Assembly: GCA_963565915.1 (NCBI GenBank)
Contig: OY751491.1
Span: forward strand, 186,001 to 250,000
Direction of reading: 5' to 3'
Origin: Entoloma clypeatum
Taxonomy: Eukaryota; Basidiomycota; Agaricomycetes; Agaricales; Entolomataceae
Length of the DNA: 64,000 nt
Within the stretch, counting starts at the first letter, position 1. The number at the start of each line of letters is the position of its first letter. The position numbers and the translations under genes are program-made. The notes under the pieces are model-generated. The model worked only from the letters and a program-made list of their open reading frames with translations. It did not search any database and was not told where the DNA came from. This document shows, one piece after another, positions 43,700 through 54,699 of this stretch.

Positions 43700-44410
43700 G
43701 AATCAAGGACCTACATCCACTGAGGAGACCGCACCTCCACCTGCAAGTGAGCCTCTGGCCAACAGCAAGAAACCTGAAGTCATACTATCTTCCAACTTCC
43801 AATGGTATTGAAGCCGCTTCTTGCTACTGTGCAAGAAGATGGATGTCGAACCTGAGACCCTCCATCCCATAACTGTGGAAGATGGGTCTGCCAAGAAGTC
43901 CGTTATAGCTCCTTCAATGGAGAAATCATTGTCCAGCACGGTATGTCGACATACTGCCCCCGACATTCTCTTCTAATTTTTCCCGTATCACAGAAAGGGT
44001 CTGGGTCGGAGGGCAAATCAGTCTCGGTTCCCAAGTCCAACAAGAAACTGCGGCTGGAGACCAAGGAAGCCCTGGCCAAGGACACAGCACCGATGGTACC
44101 AGCGCAAGTGGAGCAGTGAGGTAACTTCCACAAAGAAGGTACTGTACTAAACATATCTGCCTTCTTCATCCAATGCTAATATGTCATCCTGCAGCTGCTC
44201 GCTTCATGATGGACAATCCTCTTGGAGACTGGGTCGATCCTGGAGATGCCCTTGACACACACCGAGAAGTCCCTTCATGACACCAAGGCCCTCATCCAAT
44301 CCCAATTTCTCACTACTATTTCTTCTCCCAATTACAACTTAAAGTATGCACAATACCTTAAGCAGCGACACAACCTTCTCCTTTCTGAATTGAAGGAGCA
44401 GTATGAGTAG
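43700..44410 (+). pseudogene. Unrecognised intron-containing gene remnant
   Basis: Exon-like frames: KKMDVEPETLHPITVEDGSA then a good intron (GTATGT at about 43941 to CACAG at 43993), then GSGSEGKSVSVPKSNKKLRL, a stop, another possible intron ending CTGCAG near 44193, and MMDNPLGDWVDPGDALDTH. After a frame slip it ends in a Leu/Gln-rich helix (YLKQRHNLLLSELKEQYE). Product unknown. Confidence 0.4.
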
Positions 44411-44589
44411 ACTGCCCTTCACATTTCCTGCCGTAGTAAAAGCCACATGTCCCCTTGTAGAGGTTTTTACTGTATAGTTCATAATACAGGTCTTCCTCTG
44501 CTGGCGCATAGGTGTTTGATATGATCGCTAAGTCATTCTAACACAGCCCTAGGCCTCGCGAGATTACACCAGTGGTGATTTCCTTCAAT

Positions 44590-44759
44590 GTAAGTCCCGC
44601 AAGCCTGGTCATTCCTCATCCAAGCTGGAATCCTCATCTGCTTTTGTAATATTGATGAACTCTAACACCTCTTTAGGGACTGCAATGGCACATCTCGCAT
44701 GGTAGGAAATGAGTCTAAATGCTGCAACCTTCTCATGCCATACCCCCATCCAGTTCCGC
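44590..44759 (-). pseudogene. Gypsy-5 integrase C-terminal end (downstream of the insertion)
   Basis: Reads EKVAAFRLISYHARCAIAVP and on to KEVLEFINITKADED, the end of the integrase C-terminal domain found in this Gypsy lineage. It directly continues the frame left at 46456 once the hAT-like element 44760-46455 is removed. Confidence 0.75.
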
Positions 44760-46455
44760 TACACTGTCCAAGGTCCGGTCCAGTTTTCGTCTGGACCTGG
44801 ACATCCAGGTTCAGACTGGGGTCAGACCAGGTCCAGACCGGGTCCGACTGGCTAAAAGACATTTTTTACCTGTAAAGTTTCAAAAATAAGTTTTACTAGT
44901 GCAACGGTACATATTGTGCTGCTACATGTGGCTTGAGAACATAAGTAAGCAGAAACACTTCTTTTGAGACAAAAAACAGTCAAACATGGTTGGAGATAGT
45001 CAAAGAAACATTGAAAAAGAAGAAACATATGACTGCTTGCAGAAAAGGCTGACCGGACGTGTCGTGTCAATGTTACCAATGACGATGATACGACCGCTGT
45101 GCGGCTGTGCATGAAAATTCACTTTTCCCACAGTTTTGTCAATATAAGAATATAATGCTGGCCCCTTCACAAACATATTCTATTGGAACTGATGGTACTA
45201 CTGGCTACCTAAGAGTGTCTAAATACCACTGGACCACCTTTGGTCATGATCTTGGGAACAGTCACTTTGAGGGCTTAACCAAAACTTGACACAACACTTT
45301 ATTTCTCAATGGATAAGACCATTGAGGGAACCAGTCATTAATAAGAATATTCTATGACATATCACCCTATCCAATCACTAATATTGACTATGGACTCTGA
45401 GGGCTCGGGGGACTCATAATAATGAGCAGGATGCCCAGCATCACAGTGTATGACGCGCGATCACAGATGCTGTGATGCCGATCCGTGTGGCTTACCAGAA
45501 ATAGACCGAACCCTGGAAATGGGTTCCCGGTCCGTGATGCTTTGGACTCTTGATCAATGACAACCGGGAACTTGATTGATTGATTGACAACATCAATATT
45601 GATGCAGACTTCTAGAATGCTCGCGAAACGATGTGTTCTTGTCGCTCCACTCTGCCAGGGCCAGTTGCCCTCTCAACATCTTGGAAATATGCTTAAAAGA
45701 CCCATGTGAATATTTGGACCATGCCCAAATAACAGATACCCTGGAAACCAATTTGTTATGGACATATCTTGTAATAAACCTTATATATATATTTCATCTC
45801 TTGTCTTGTATAAAAACTGTAGTTCCCTGCCATGTACTGTAGATTAGAAAGGCCCCCCAGCCAGATCCAATCCCTCTCTCTCTCTCAGTGATTGATTGAG
45901 TGGTTTGATTTTCTAAGTCTCATCCAAAGAGAGTCTCAGTGAACCCTGAGAAAACTCAATCTCATGTAATATTTTATTTGATCAAACCCCTTGATTGTCG
46001 ACGCGCGACCTTGCGACAACTTTCTACAAAAGACAAATGAGTCTAACTACTTACAAAATAAGTGGTTAAGTTCCCGCCACCCCTGAACTATTTTGTTGAG
46101 GAGTTGTGAGGGGTTTTGTGGTGTTTTCGCACCACAGGCCGCTCGTCAAGTCCCATCTTCTCAACAATGTGTCATTGTTTGTTGGTCATGTGACCAATCA
46201 AATTTAATCAAACATTGGTTGTTGTCACGTTTGTCATGCTGGCAACAGGTAAAATTTCTGGTTCTGATATGTACCATTATTTGACTAACATCTAGTGCTC
46301 CTGGGCCAAGCCACCAACGGGCAGTCCTCACAGGTCCGGACCCAGTTCATGGTCCACTCCTTGCCTGGACCTGCACCTGCTGTGGCAGTCCAGTCCAGCA
46401 TTTAGGCAAACCTGGACCGGGTCAGCAGATCCTGGCCCGGACCTCGGACAGTGTA
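44760..46455. mobile_element. hAT-like element, 1.7 kb, in Gypsy-5 integrase
   Basis: Ends TACACTGTCCAAGGTCCGG and, complemented, TACACTGTCCGAGGTCCGG are inverted repeats. Flanks AGTTCCGC (44752-44759) and AGTTCTGT (46456-46463) match at 6 of 8 positions, both differences being transitions. It interrupts the ITEL codons of a Gypsy integrase. The middle (about 45300-46010) resembles an LTR: it has a TATAAA box near 45810 and a polypyrimidine stretch. No transposase. Confidence 0.72.
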
Positions 46456-48148
46456 AGTTCTGTAATGATGTATGCTCCACCTTTATTCCTCACAATGACC
46501 ATCATAGGACCGAAGTACCTGGGCTTCATTTTCTTGTCGAGACTATTTTCAACTGCTGTATTGCATACTAACACTAGATCTCTCTCCCTGAAGTCATGAT
46601 CTCTGATTTTATACCAGTGCTCTTGCTCATAACAAAGTACCACCATCATCTTGGCACACGTAACCCGCTTACACATCTCATCAACGTGCACTTTGTGCTT
46701 TGCAAGCACACAAGCCCTAAATCCAATCAGGTCTGCTGTTGATAGCGGCCCATCTGGAAGTTTCACTAGCCATGTCGCCTCGACAATATCTAGGGGAATG
46801 ATGGGATGGGCCCCCATACACACAAAATATGGCAAGCATCCCAAACCCTTCCGGATTGTGATCCTATCTGCCCACATTATATGGTTGAAGAACCAGAACC
46901 ACTTGCCGATATCACCTCCTGTGGCTTTAAACAAAGCCTGACAAACATCCCAATGTGGCCTCTTGATCCGCCCATTTGCTCTAGAATTATCATAATCCCC
47001 TTAATTCCATACTTCTGTTCTATTCAGGCCAAGACCTTCTTGAATGGTCCCGCATTATCGGTCACAATCATGACCATACCGCCCCACCTACATAGTATGT
47101 CTTGATAAAGAGATAAGATAAAGAGATAAGATAAAGATGAGATTAGATATTAGGATAAGATAAGAGTGATCATAACAAAACTCATCGAACTCTAACAGGT
47201 CATTCTTTTCTGCATTAGGGATACCATTTCCCTTATCAGGATACTCGTACCATGGCGGTTCATCTGGTTCATCCATCCAGTCCTCCTCAATATGGTAGGT
47301 TTCATCCCCTGGTTGCGCTTCTCACCTCGATAGACCATCAGGTGCAAAAGTCTTGCCTGGCACATGCCTTAGTGTGAAGTGGAACATCAAAATGTAATCA
47401 ATCCACCGATTTATAGCAGCATTTGGTCCAAGACCAGGATCCCCTTGATATACTTCGCATTGGTCTCTATAACCAGATTCCAACAGCCCAAGAGCCAAAA
47501 CTTTGCTTCCTTCAATGCACAAAATAAACCATACAATTCTCGCTTTGGTTGCAAATATCTCGCCTCACGCTTGTTTAGTGTTATCAATGTGAACTTTGCA
47601 TATGTCCTCTTCTTAGAATCACCCTCATTCTCTTGACAGATATAGAAGCCAACCACCCACCACAAGGAGTCTATGCAAAGGACCACCACACCTCCACCAT
47701 GATAATCTATTGGCTTGATCATGGGGAACGCCGCTAAAGCATTCTTTATGTCTTTCATGGCCTCCTCCTGTTCCGGTCCCCAGACAAAGAGTTTGCGACT
47801 TTGTGTCAGCTTGACTAGAGGTTCTGCCTTCTTCGCGAAGTCTCTAATAAAGTTTCGACAAGTGCCAGCTGTTCCAAGGAATGACCACACATCATGTATA
47901 TCTTTGCAAGGTCCCCAGCGGCTTATAACTCCGAACCTATCTGTCTCGGGTCTCCGTCCTTTGTACATGCAACGATGGCCAACCACCACTATCTCACTCG
48001 CGCATACTAGCGACTTATACCCAGAGAATGTTCCTCCACTATACCGCATTCTCTGTAACACTCTATTCACATTCTGTACATGTTTCCATACAAATTGCCT
48101 AATGCCTGGATTTTCTTCTATAGTTTCTAGTGATGGACAAGGGTACAC
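46456..48148 (-). pseudogene. Gypsy-5 pol: RT end, RNase H, integrase
   Basis: 47411-48148 carries RMRYSGGTFSGYKSLVCASE, GVISRWGPCKD, FLGTAGTCRNFIRDFAKKAE and an RNase H-like stretch in which the expected Asp region reads VVLCIDSLWWVVGF. 47322-47522 continues with INRWIDYILMFHFTLRHVPG. Around 46930-47090 an integrase core is decayed but shows VTDNAGPFKKVLA. 46934-46456 has ATGGDIGKWFWFFNHIMWAD and NTAVENSLDKKMKPRYFGPM. The integrase zinc domain and first catalytic Asp are not visible. Multiple frame breaks. Confidence 0.85.
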
Positions 48149-48467
48149 AAAACCCTCAGGGTTTTGGGGAAGGGTGAGGGTAAGAAATTCTTACCCTCCG
48201 AAAACCCCTATCCTTTGGGACAGGTTGGGGGGTGGCACATGATATTAGGTTGAGCCAAACAATCAACAATCAACCAGTTGAAGTTGACATGACTTTTCTC
48301 ACATCCTCGCCTCCATCAACACCATGCCCACAAGACAATGACCCCTCCTCATCCCCAACGGCCTCCTAGTGCCTCTCCTCACACCAAATGGCCTCATCTC
48401 GCATCCAATGGCCACACCTCATGCCCAACAGCCCCTCCTCTTGCCCAATGGCCCCGTTTTGCGCCAG
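48128..48467. repeat. Mosaic repeat with minisatellite, left of the Copia fragment
   Basis: TAGTGATGGACAAGGG at 48128 looks like another hAT-type terminus and abruptly ends Gypsy-5. It is followed by inverted AACCCTCAGGGTTTT and AAGAAATTCTTACCC words, then by GCCCAA(C/T)(A/G)GCC units from about 48330 to 48467. Confidence 0.5.
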
Positions 48468-50020
48468 AGGTATTGGATTTGAGTTTCAACAATACCGTCC
48501 AAGCATGCTCAGAATAGTCATCCAAGAAGCTGATGTAGTATTTAAATTTGTGATAGGAGGCGATAGGAAACTCTTTGAGGTCTGAATGGAGCAACTCAAA
48601 GGGTCTGGAAGCACATGAAGATGAAGGAGGGAAGCTTTTCAACCTCAACTTTGCTTCTGCACAGAGACAGCATGGCTTATCCTTAAGGGGAAATTTGACA
48701 TCCCTTGGGAATCCATCACATGCGTCGGGTGCCTTTTTCAGGACATCTTTACCAGGGTGTGCAAACCGCTGATGCCAAATGCTGTAATCGGCTTTATAGA
48801 CATCAATATTTCTAGCATTTAGCTGTGTGATTTGTTCAACACCTGTATTTACCCAGTATATTGTCGAACCGGAAAAATGAGGTTCACATCTTAGTACACA
48901 CTTTCCATCTTTGGAGAAACTAAGATTGTCAGCTGAGCCAGTGACATTTAATCCAGATTCTTGAAGAATTTCGCCCATCAACATGAGGCAAGTGGAAAGC
49001 TCCGGGATGTGTAAAACCAGATAAAGCCGAGTCCTTAGACTTCTTGAGTTTCCTTGACGTGATGGTATCATGTGAGTGATAAACACGGTCCCTCTTCCTT
49101 TTATAGAGATCTTTGCTTTGCCTGCAGTTTGGGCAGTACAGATTGATTTCTCTTCTTCATATGTTGCAAAGTCACTCATCTCTGCAGTGAAGTGCATACT
49201 AGTGCCGGAATCCATGATCCACTCGGCATCATTAGTATTTTTGGATTTGTTCTTACATTTCGAACATAAGGCAAAATGATCATAGATTTCCTCCATGAAG
49301 GAGGCAGCAACGACAGGTGATTTTAAATAACTACGACCCGGTTCTAGTGACTCATCACAAATCTGGGTGTGTTCTTCTGTCATTGTGTGCTCATGTGAAA
49401 CTTGTGAAAGAACATACCTCGGGTCATCGCATGACAATCCTCCAAAAAGCTCGTCGTCAATATCATCCGCCCAACTGAAACATGTCCACTTGGATGGTCC
49501 AGGTTCATCTTCATCATACTTGTATTCCTCATCAAAGTCCATCACCATATCGGCATCATAATCTTGGTGTTCCATCAGGAACAGGGAAGCCTTGTCCATT
49601 ACCTCATTGTCAGGGGTCGAACGAATCCCCAGAATATCTTCGGGGTATATGACATTATTGATGTTTTGGAGGGTCTGGGATGTTCCCACAATGCCAAGAG
49701 ATGTGACAACATCACGCGCTGCCTGCATCTCAGGGTACATCGATGGTTGATTAACCGGAGCACCTGTGAAGTGTTGCACAGATGTGTTTGTCATGCGATC
49801 GAGAAGCTTTCTCGCACCTGCAGTCATGATATGTTCAGCGGGACTAGATGTCAACTGCGATTCAAGAGGAGGACGATGATGGGGGTCAGTCGTCGGAGTA
49901 GAAGATTGTTGGGGGGGCATGACATGCCCCGAGCCTGTGACAGTGTTGAAGGAAGGTGTGGGCAGATTCATAGTCATTGCTGATGAGGCAACATGAGAGC
50001 AGCGGCGGTGTCACCTGCAG
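48468..50020 (-). pseudogene. Ty1/Copia gag-pol fragment without LTRs
   Basis: An uninterrupted 503-residue Copia frame from ATG at 49977: an acidic linker near 140-185, protease WIMDSGTS (DSG at 256-258), the gag-pre-integrase helix IWHQRFAHPGKDVLKK at about 400, CCLCAEAK, then the integrase core start (HSDLKEF, first Asp at 466, and SFLDDYSEHAW). At residue 503 the reading passes directly into minisatellite, giving a spurious tail. The right side also enters minisatellite-like DNA near 50020. So an internal piece of Copia, with no LTR, is embedded in an array. Confidence 0.87.
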
Positions 50021-50278
50021 CCCCACTCGCATGCAACAGCCAGTACTCACGCCCATTCACACCCAACACACTGCAGCGTATATACATATGTAGACCCTGT
50101 ACTAGCACACAAAAGACTGGTTTAGACCAGTCTCAACCAGTGTTTTACCAGTTTAAAAAAAAAAAATTTGCTCGAGACTAAAGACCAGGGCCGTCCCAAT
50201 TTAGCAAGTCTATTTCGGTTCATTTTCGGTTCAGTCTGGTCTGGTTCCAGTCCTATTGGACTGAACCTTGAAACACTA
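50021..50278. repeat. Minisatellite remnant and hAT-like right end
   Basis: GCCCATTCACACCCAACAC units, then TAGACCCTGTACTAGCAC and GACTGGTTTAGACCAGTC words, ending GGACTGAACCTTGAAACACTA-type terminus at 50278. It is the mirror image of 56370-56580, which has the same order of blocks inverted. Confidence 0.65.
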
Positions 50279-50284
50279 ATCGAC

Positions 50285-51969
50285 ATAGGAATGGAGTTCA
50301 CCAGCACTACTGGCCAATGTCTCCAATGGAGGACCGACTCACATTTCCACGTTGTTCAGGACCTCCTCCAGATCTCGACAGATAATGCAGAATGGATAAC
50401 ATCTATGAGCAGCAGCAAATATTCATGAGACCTTGTCAGTCACCTCACCAGGGTCTCTGGTTGCAGGGTCAAACCAGGATCTCAAGCCGAAGGTCCTTAC
50501 GAGGCCATATACCCACAGATGTACATGACAGATAAAGCCCTAACATATCTTCTTCAGGGAAAACATCACCACAGCAAGTATATGACAATCACTGATGCCA
50601 TGGTGAAGGAACAATGCATTAAATTCTTGGAGGCCCTTGGTGAAGTCTACACGCAGGCAATAGAGAAAAATTCCTCAAATGCCTGTGTTGAAGTTCGCGT
50701 CCCATTCAAACATGCAACGATGATTTCTATGTCATTGACTAACCAAGTCTTTCTAGAGTCTTTGTTATCCTTCACAAGAGCGGAATGGTGGTAAGTCTAA
50801 TGTGGGACTCCTTCGGTAGAACTGGGATTGACTCCATTGATAGGACTTTCCAGGCTTTTAGAGTGAGCACCATTGAAATGGTTCTCATGCGTCAAGCTTT
50901 GGGTCCATCAAAGTTCCGTGTCACCCATGACGCCCTCCTCCTGACTGCAGGATGTGTTTTGCATGCGTGTCCTGATGATGGTTTTGCTGCGAGATCCTTA
51001 ATGAATACTGTTTTGCCTCATGTTGCTCGCAAAAATGCGGATATCAATCTGCTTGCATATTGTGCTTCAACACGGCTGCCTGTCCAGGATGCTGAGGAGG
51101 AAGAGAAAGAGGAAGACACACTTCCTGCAAACTTTTATTGTGTTGTATTTTTCTGCCGCCTCAAGTTGAACATTCAAATGCCATGTATGAGATGCCTTGG
51201 GAACTTTCTCAGCCCCCATCAATTTCAGCTGGTTTTGAAACTACCCAGGCGGAGATAGAGTTAAGATACTTCGTGCCCCGTAGGGTGATTGAAGAAAGGA
51301 GGGTCCCAAACAAGAGGCCAGCTGCTTAATATGTCAGCCCCATGGGTGCACCAGAGGACACTATCTTTGATCTCTGGTCAAGAGGACTCCATCTCCCTTC
51401 TCCCATTGTTGATGATACCTCAGATGTCGAGATTGTCGACTCAATTGAAGAGAGTTCACATGATATTGATGCCAAGGTCAGCTTTGGCACCAGTTCTTGA
51501 TTGACTTGGTGTTGAATGCCCCAATCCAGCTGGCGCCAGAGCGTCGTACCTCAAGGTTTGGGGGGAGGATCGGAAAACAGTCAATGAGGACACCTACAAG
51601 AACACAAATCTCTCCAAGTTGTGGATGGCGTGCCAATGGAAGGTCGCAGATGCTGCCGCTTGGGATTGCACATTTAACCACCTGTTCCCTCTGCATGACC
51701 ACCAAGCATCAGAACTCAACAGGCAGAACTATCATTCAGCGCGGTATTATCGGGATTGGAAAATTATCTGCTCTGAAGCAGATAGAAACATGACAGAAGC
51801 AATTCACCACAAATTCCGCAAGAAATTCAATACCTTCTACTGGATACCGCATGCTTGCCAGGACAAGATCTGGGCAACAGGGAAGCTTGTGTCATTCAAA
51901 CAGCTTCCCCTTGGATCTGAAGGAGCGGCACCACGCATCCTGGTGAAGAAGCCACCCCAGTGGTCCTAA
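50285..51969 (+). pseudogene. Unrecognised gene with introns; good C-terminus
   Basis: Frames in order: TGQCLQWRTDSHFHVVQDLL, then MTDKALTYLLQGKHHHSKYM, KEQCIKFLEALGEVYTQAI and LLSFTRAEWW, ending at a strong donor (GTAAGT at 50790). The next part has TFQAFRVSTIEMVLMRQALG and a Glu-rich stretch, then VEHSNAMYEMPWEL in another frame. The final 120 codons are intact: KVWGEDRKTVNEDTYKNT, KVADAAAWDCTFNHLFPLHD, SARYYRDWKII and HACQDKIWATGKL, ending with a stop at 51969. Composition looks like a real protein, perhaps a fungal lineage-specific or transposon-borne family. No function proposed. A hAT-like end at 50278 touches its 5' side. Confidence 0.5.
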
Positions 51970-52068
51970 GTCTCCAAATCATACACAAATTTTCGCCGCC
52001 CCATGCTATGTTTCCCTGATTGGCATTTTTTTTCCTTCTGACTAATTTTACCATTCTTGTGAAGCATC

Positions 52069-53580
52069 TCAGACTATGATAGCACTATGATACATCCGTT
52101 TTTCATGAGTAATGCCAATCTTGTCCCAGTTATGCTCATGAGAATATTGATGGTCATCATGAAACAAAGAAAAGTTTTGGAAACATATCGTGTCTTGGAT
52201 GGCTTCGGGTGTATAACCAACTAGGTGGTCGATCCAGCACTCGCGGTGTTGGAATACGTCTAGATCCAGGTCATTGACTGGATTCTGGATGGCCATCATA
52301 GCATAATCGTGTCTCGGTGGGGGGTTTGTTTTGTAAATGTTGAGGGCATTTGGACTGATTCGTCTGGATTTGGACAAGACTGTGTGGTCAATAGGAAAGT
52401 TTCTTCAGTGCTTTCCTGTCATGAAAATCTGGACGTAGCCAATTAGTTGACCTCTGACGCCGTCGGTACGTAGGGGACATCTTTGCAAATTGGCCTGATG
52501 GGCGAGCAGGCTTTTGGGGCTTTTGGGGCTCTCATAACCACACAAACATCACCTGCATATGTGGTAAGGGAGTGGTTGAACCCTGAGTCCAAATACGGGT
52601 CTGGTCAGGCTTTTTGAGTATTTGATACTAGAGAGATCAACAAGTTTGAATTGATCTTGGAGCTGAGCTGGATACTCACCCATAAAGTTGCATCGTGGAA
52701 AATGAGCGTGGACATGGCGATAAAAAGAAGAGACGGAAACGGTGGTCGCACATACAAGGCAAATGACAAGTCAGTATTTGAAAAACCATGCTTTTGTCTG
52801 GAAGGATGGGGTTTTCTTCTTCTTCAGCCATGGCAATGATGGGAATGTAGATGGCATGGATGAGGGGGAGCGACGTGGAGCACTTGGACTGCTAGGTGTG
52901 TTCAGTTTATGTTGGAGGGTCCGATCAGTTGCAGGTCTTGGTCATTGGGAATCTCTCCCAATTCTAACATTTCAATGGCATGGCATGTTTTTGCATGTTT
53001 CTAGTCATCAAACTGAGTTTGACCCTTCAATCAGACTGGTGTAGATTTGCACCTGGAGAGATGGGAGGTCCTTGTAATGCCCCATGCACCGCCTGCAATG
53101 GAAACAGAGAGTGCTCGGGTTCCTCAATACCTTGATTTTGCAATCCGAATATTTGATTTGACCTTTGTCATCAGTTGATGAATCTTCTGTGTATGGAAGT
53201 ACAAGTCCTTGGCCAACAGGAATCTCTGACTGCATTTCCCACATGGGTGATCAGTCTGTTGACCAGGATTGTCTTGCTTGTCGTCGGTACTAATGATATA
53301 ATTAAAAGACAGCCAAATTATTGATGGGACGACTCACGAGCTTCGGCGCTCCGCTGGCAGCTGGTACGACATGGGTGGGTGAAAGTGAGTATAAAAAAAA
53401 GTGTTGTGTCATGAGAACCGCTTCATATGCTGATAAAGGAAGCCTTGTTTCATAGAGAGCAAGATTCGAACCACTGGGGGGACGATGTTCCCAGCGATGA
53501 CAGGTAGTGAAGTCCAGCAAATCACAGATCTTGCTCGAGAATGTGGATGGGATGCACCTTGGACTGCGAATAGGACTCAT
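52069..53580 (-). pseudogene. Gene remnant with C2H2-type zinc finger
   Basis: On the minus strand near 53225-53160 a frame reads HPCGKCSQRFLLAKDLYFHT followed by QKIH: C-x2-C-x12-H-x4-H, a C2H2 finger. A second, decayed finger-like block follows in another frame (CRRCMGHYKDLPSLQV, His replaced by Gln). Upstream and downstream frames (53580-53302, 52377-52069) are protein-like but unrecognised. C2H2 proteins usually bind DNA. The gene structure is not resolved. Confidence 0.4.
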
Positions 53581-53985
53581 AACAGTCGTGTATAAAATAC
53601 TGGTGAGGATGAGATTATGTAGTAATGATTTTGAAGCCAGTATTGTGGGTGCAAAATGATTTTATACCATCGTCCAAAAAAGGAAATACTGTTTATCTGC
53701 TGCTAAGAGCAAAAATGTAGACGAAAAAGTAACAAGAAACATGAATCTGAAACTCCTCCATCGGCCACCAGACCTCGGGTCAGTGCATTCATGATCCATA
53801 AATTCCATGTTCAGATGGTGGCTGTCTGCTGACACACTGACATCGGCAAGTAGCAGACTGACATGTCGGGTCAGCCGTGCATCCCTGTTGTCGACCTGAC
53901 TGATTGAGGAATGTAGTAGTGCAGGGGTTACTGCACACGCATGTACCCCCATGTTCTCATAGACAGTGTTGTATTCCAGCCTGTA

Positions 53986-54692
53986 CAGCCAGATTTATAC
54001 ATGAAACTGGGCTGTTGCCCAAAACACCTGATACATCCAGCCTGTCCACTATCCATGGTCAACTGTCCAGGCCTCTGTAATATGTACAGAACGAAAATGA
54101 ATAACATGCAGAGCCAACTGATTATATAAGAAAACAAACAAAGAACAAACATTATCAATTGGCCTCTCCTGAACTTTGAGCTTATATAACCAAGATTTTA
54201 TGGCCTCAAATGATATAATCATGTAAGATCAGAGTCCTCCATTCTTCTCACACCCCCGTTTCAAACTCTTGTTCTAACCAACTCTAATCTTTAATCTCTA
54301 ACCCTAACTATCCTAACCACTTAACCCTAACCAATCCTAACTGGACCCTAACCAGCCCTAACCACCAAACCTAACTTTTCCACGGTCACATGACCTGTCA
54401 AAAGGCATGAAATACCATTGTCTGAACATATTTCTGAAAAGTCATGTGATCCTGAGAAAAGGTCACATGATTTTGTCTCTCAGATTTCTCTTTTAAACAC
54501 TTTTGCTTTTGGTCATGTGACTTAGTTACATAATGATTGGTCAGCCAGTTGCCCAGTCTGATGTATGAATATAGTTGTGTAAGCTGGACATATGGTATAT
54601 ATGAGCCTGGGCAGTTGACCATGGACAGTGGGCAGGCTGGATACATTAGGTGTTTTCGGCAACTATCCAGAATTGATATATGAACCTGGCTG
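53986..54692. mobile_element. TA-target MITE, 707 bp, about 90-bp TIRs
   Basis: The left end CAGCCAGATTTATACATG and the complement of the right end CAGCCAGGTTCATATATC match, and the inverted similarity runs about 90 bases at roughly 84%, through AAAACACCT, ATCCAGCCTG and CCATGGTCAACTG. TA lies on both sides (53984-53985, 54693-54694). A TA duplication with CAG ends fits Tc1/mariner-pogo type MITEs. Most arm differences are transitions. The interior includes telomere-like repeats. Confidence 0.8.
54265..54385 (+). repeat. Degenerate telomere-like CCCTAA repeats
   Basis: About nine (C/T)CCTAAC or CTCTAA units follow one another, including four exact CCCTAACs, with spacing of 8-16 bases. Fungal telomeres are commonly TTAGGG. 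The array is internal to a MITE, so it is interstitial, not a chromosome end. Confidence 0.55.
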
Positions 54693-54699
54693 TATCAAA

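Noticed and set aside
48128..50278. One hAT-like element bounding the Copia fragment
   Set aside because: The two terminal sequences are not inverted repeats of each other and the flanks differ.
54265..54385. A true telomere or chromosome end
   Set aside because: The units are degenerate, internal to a MITE, and flanked by ordinary sequence on both sides.
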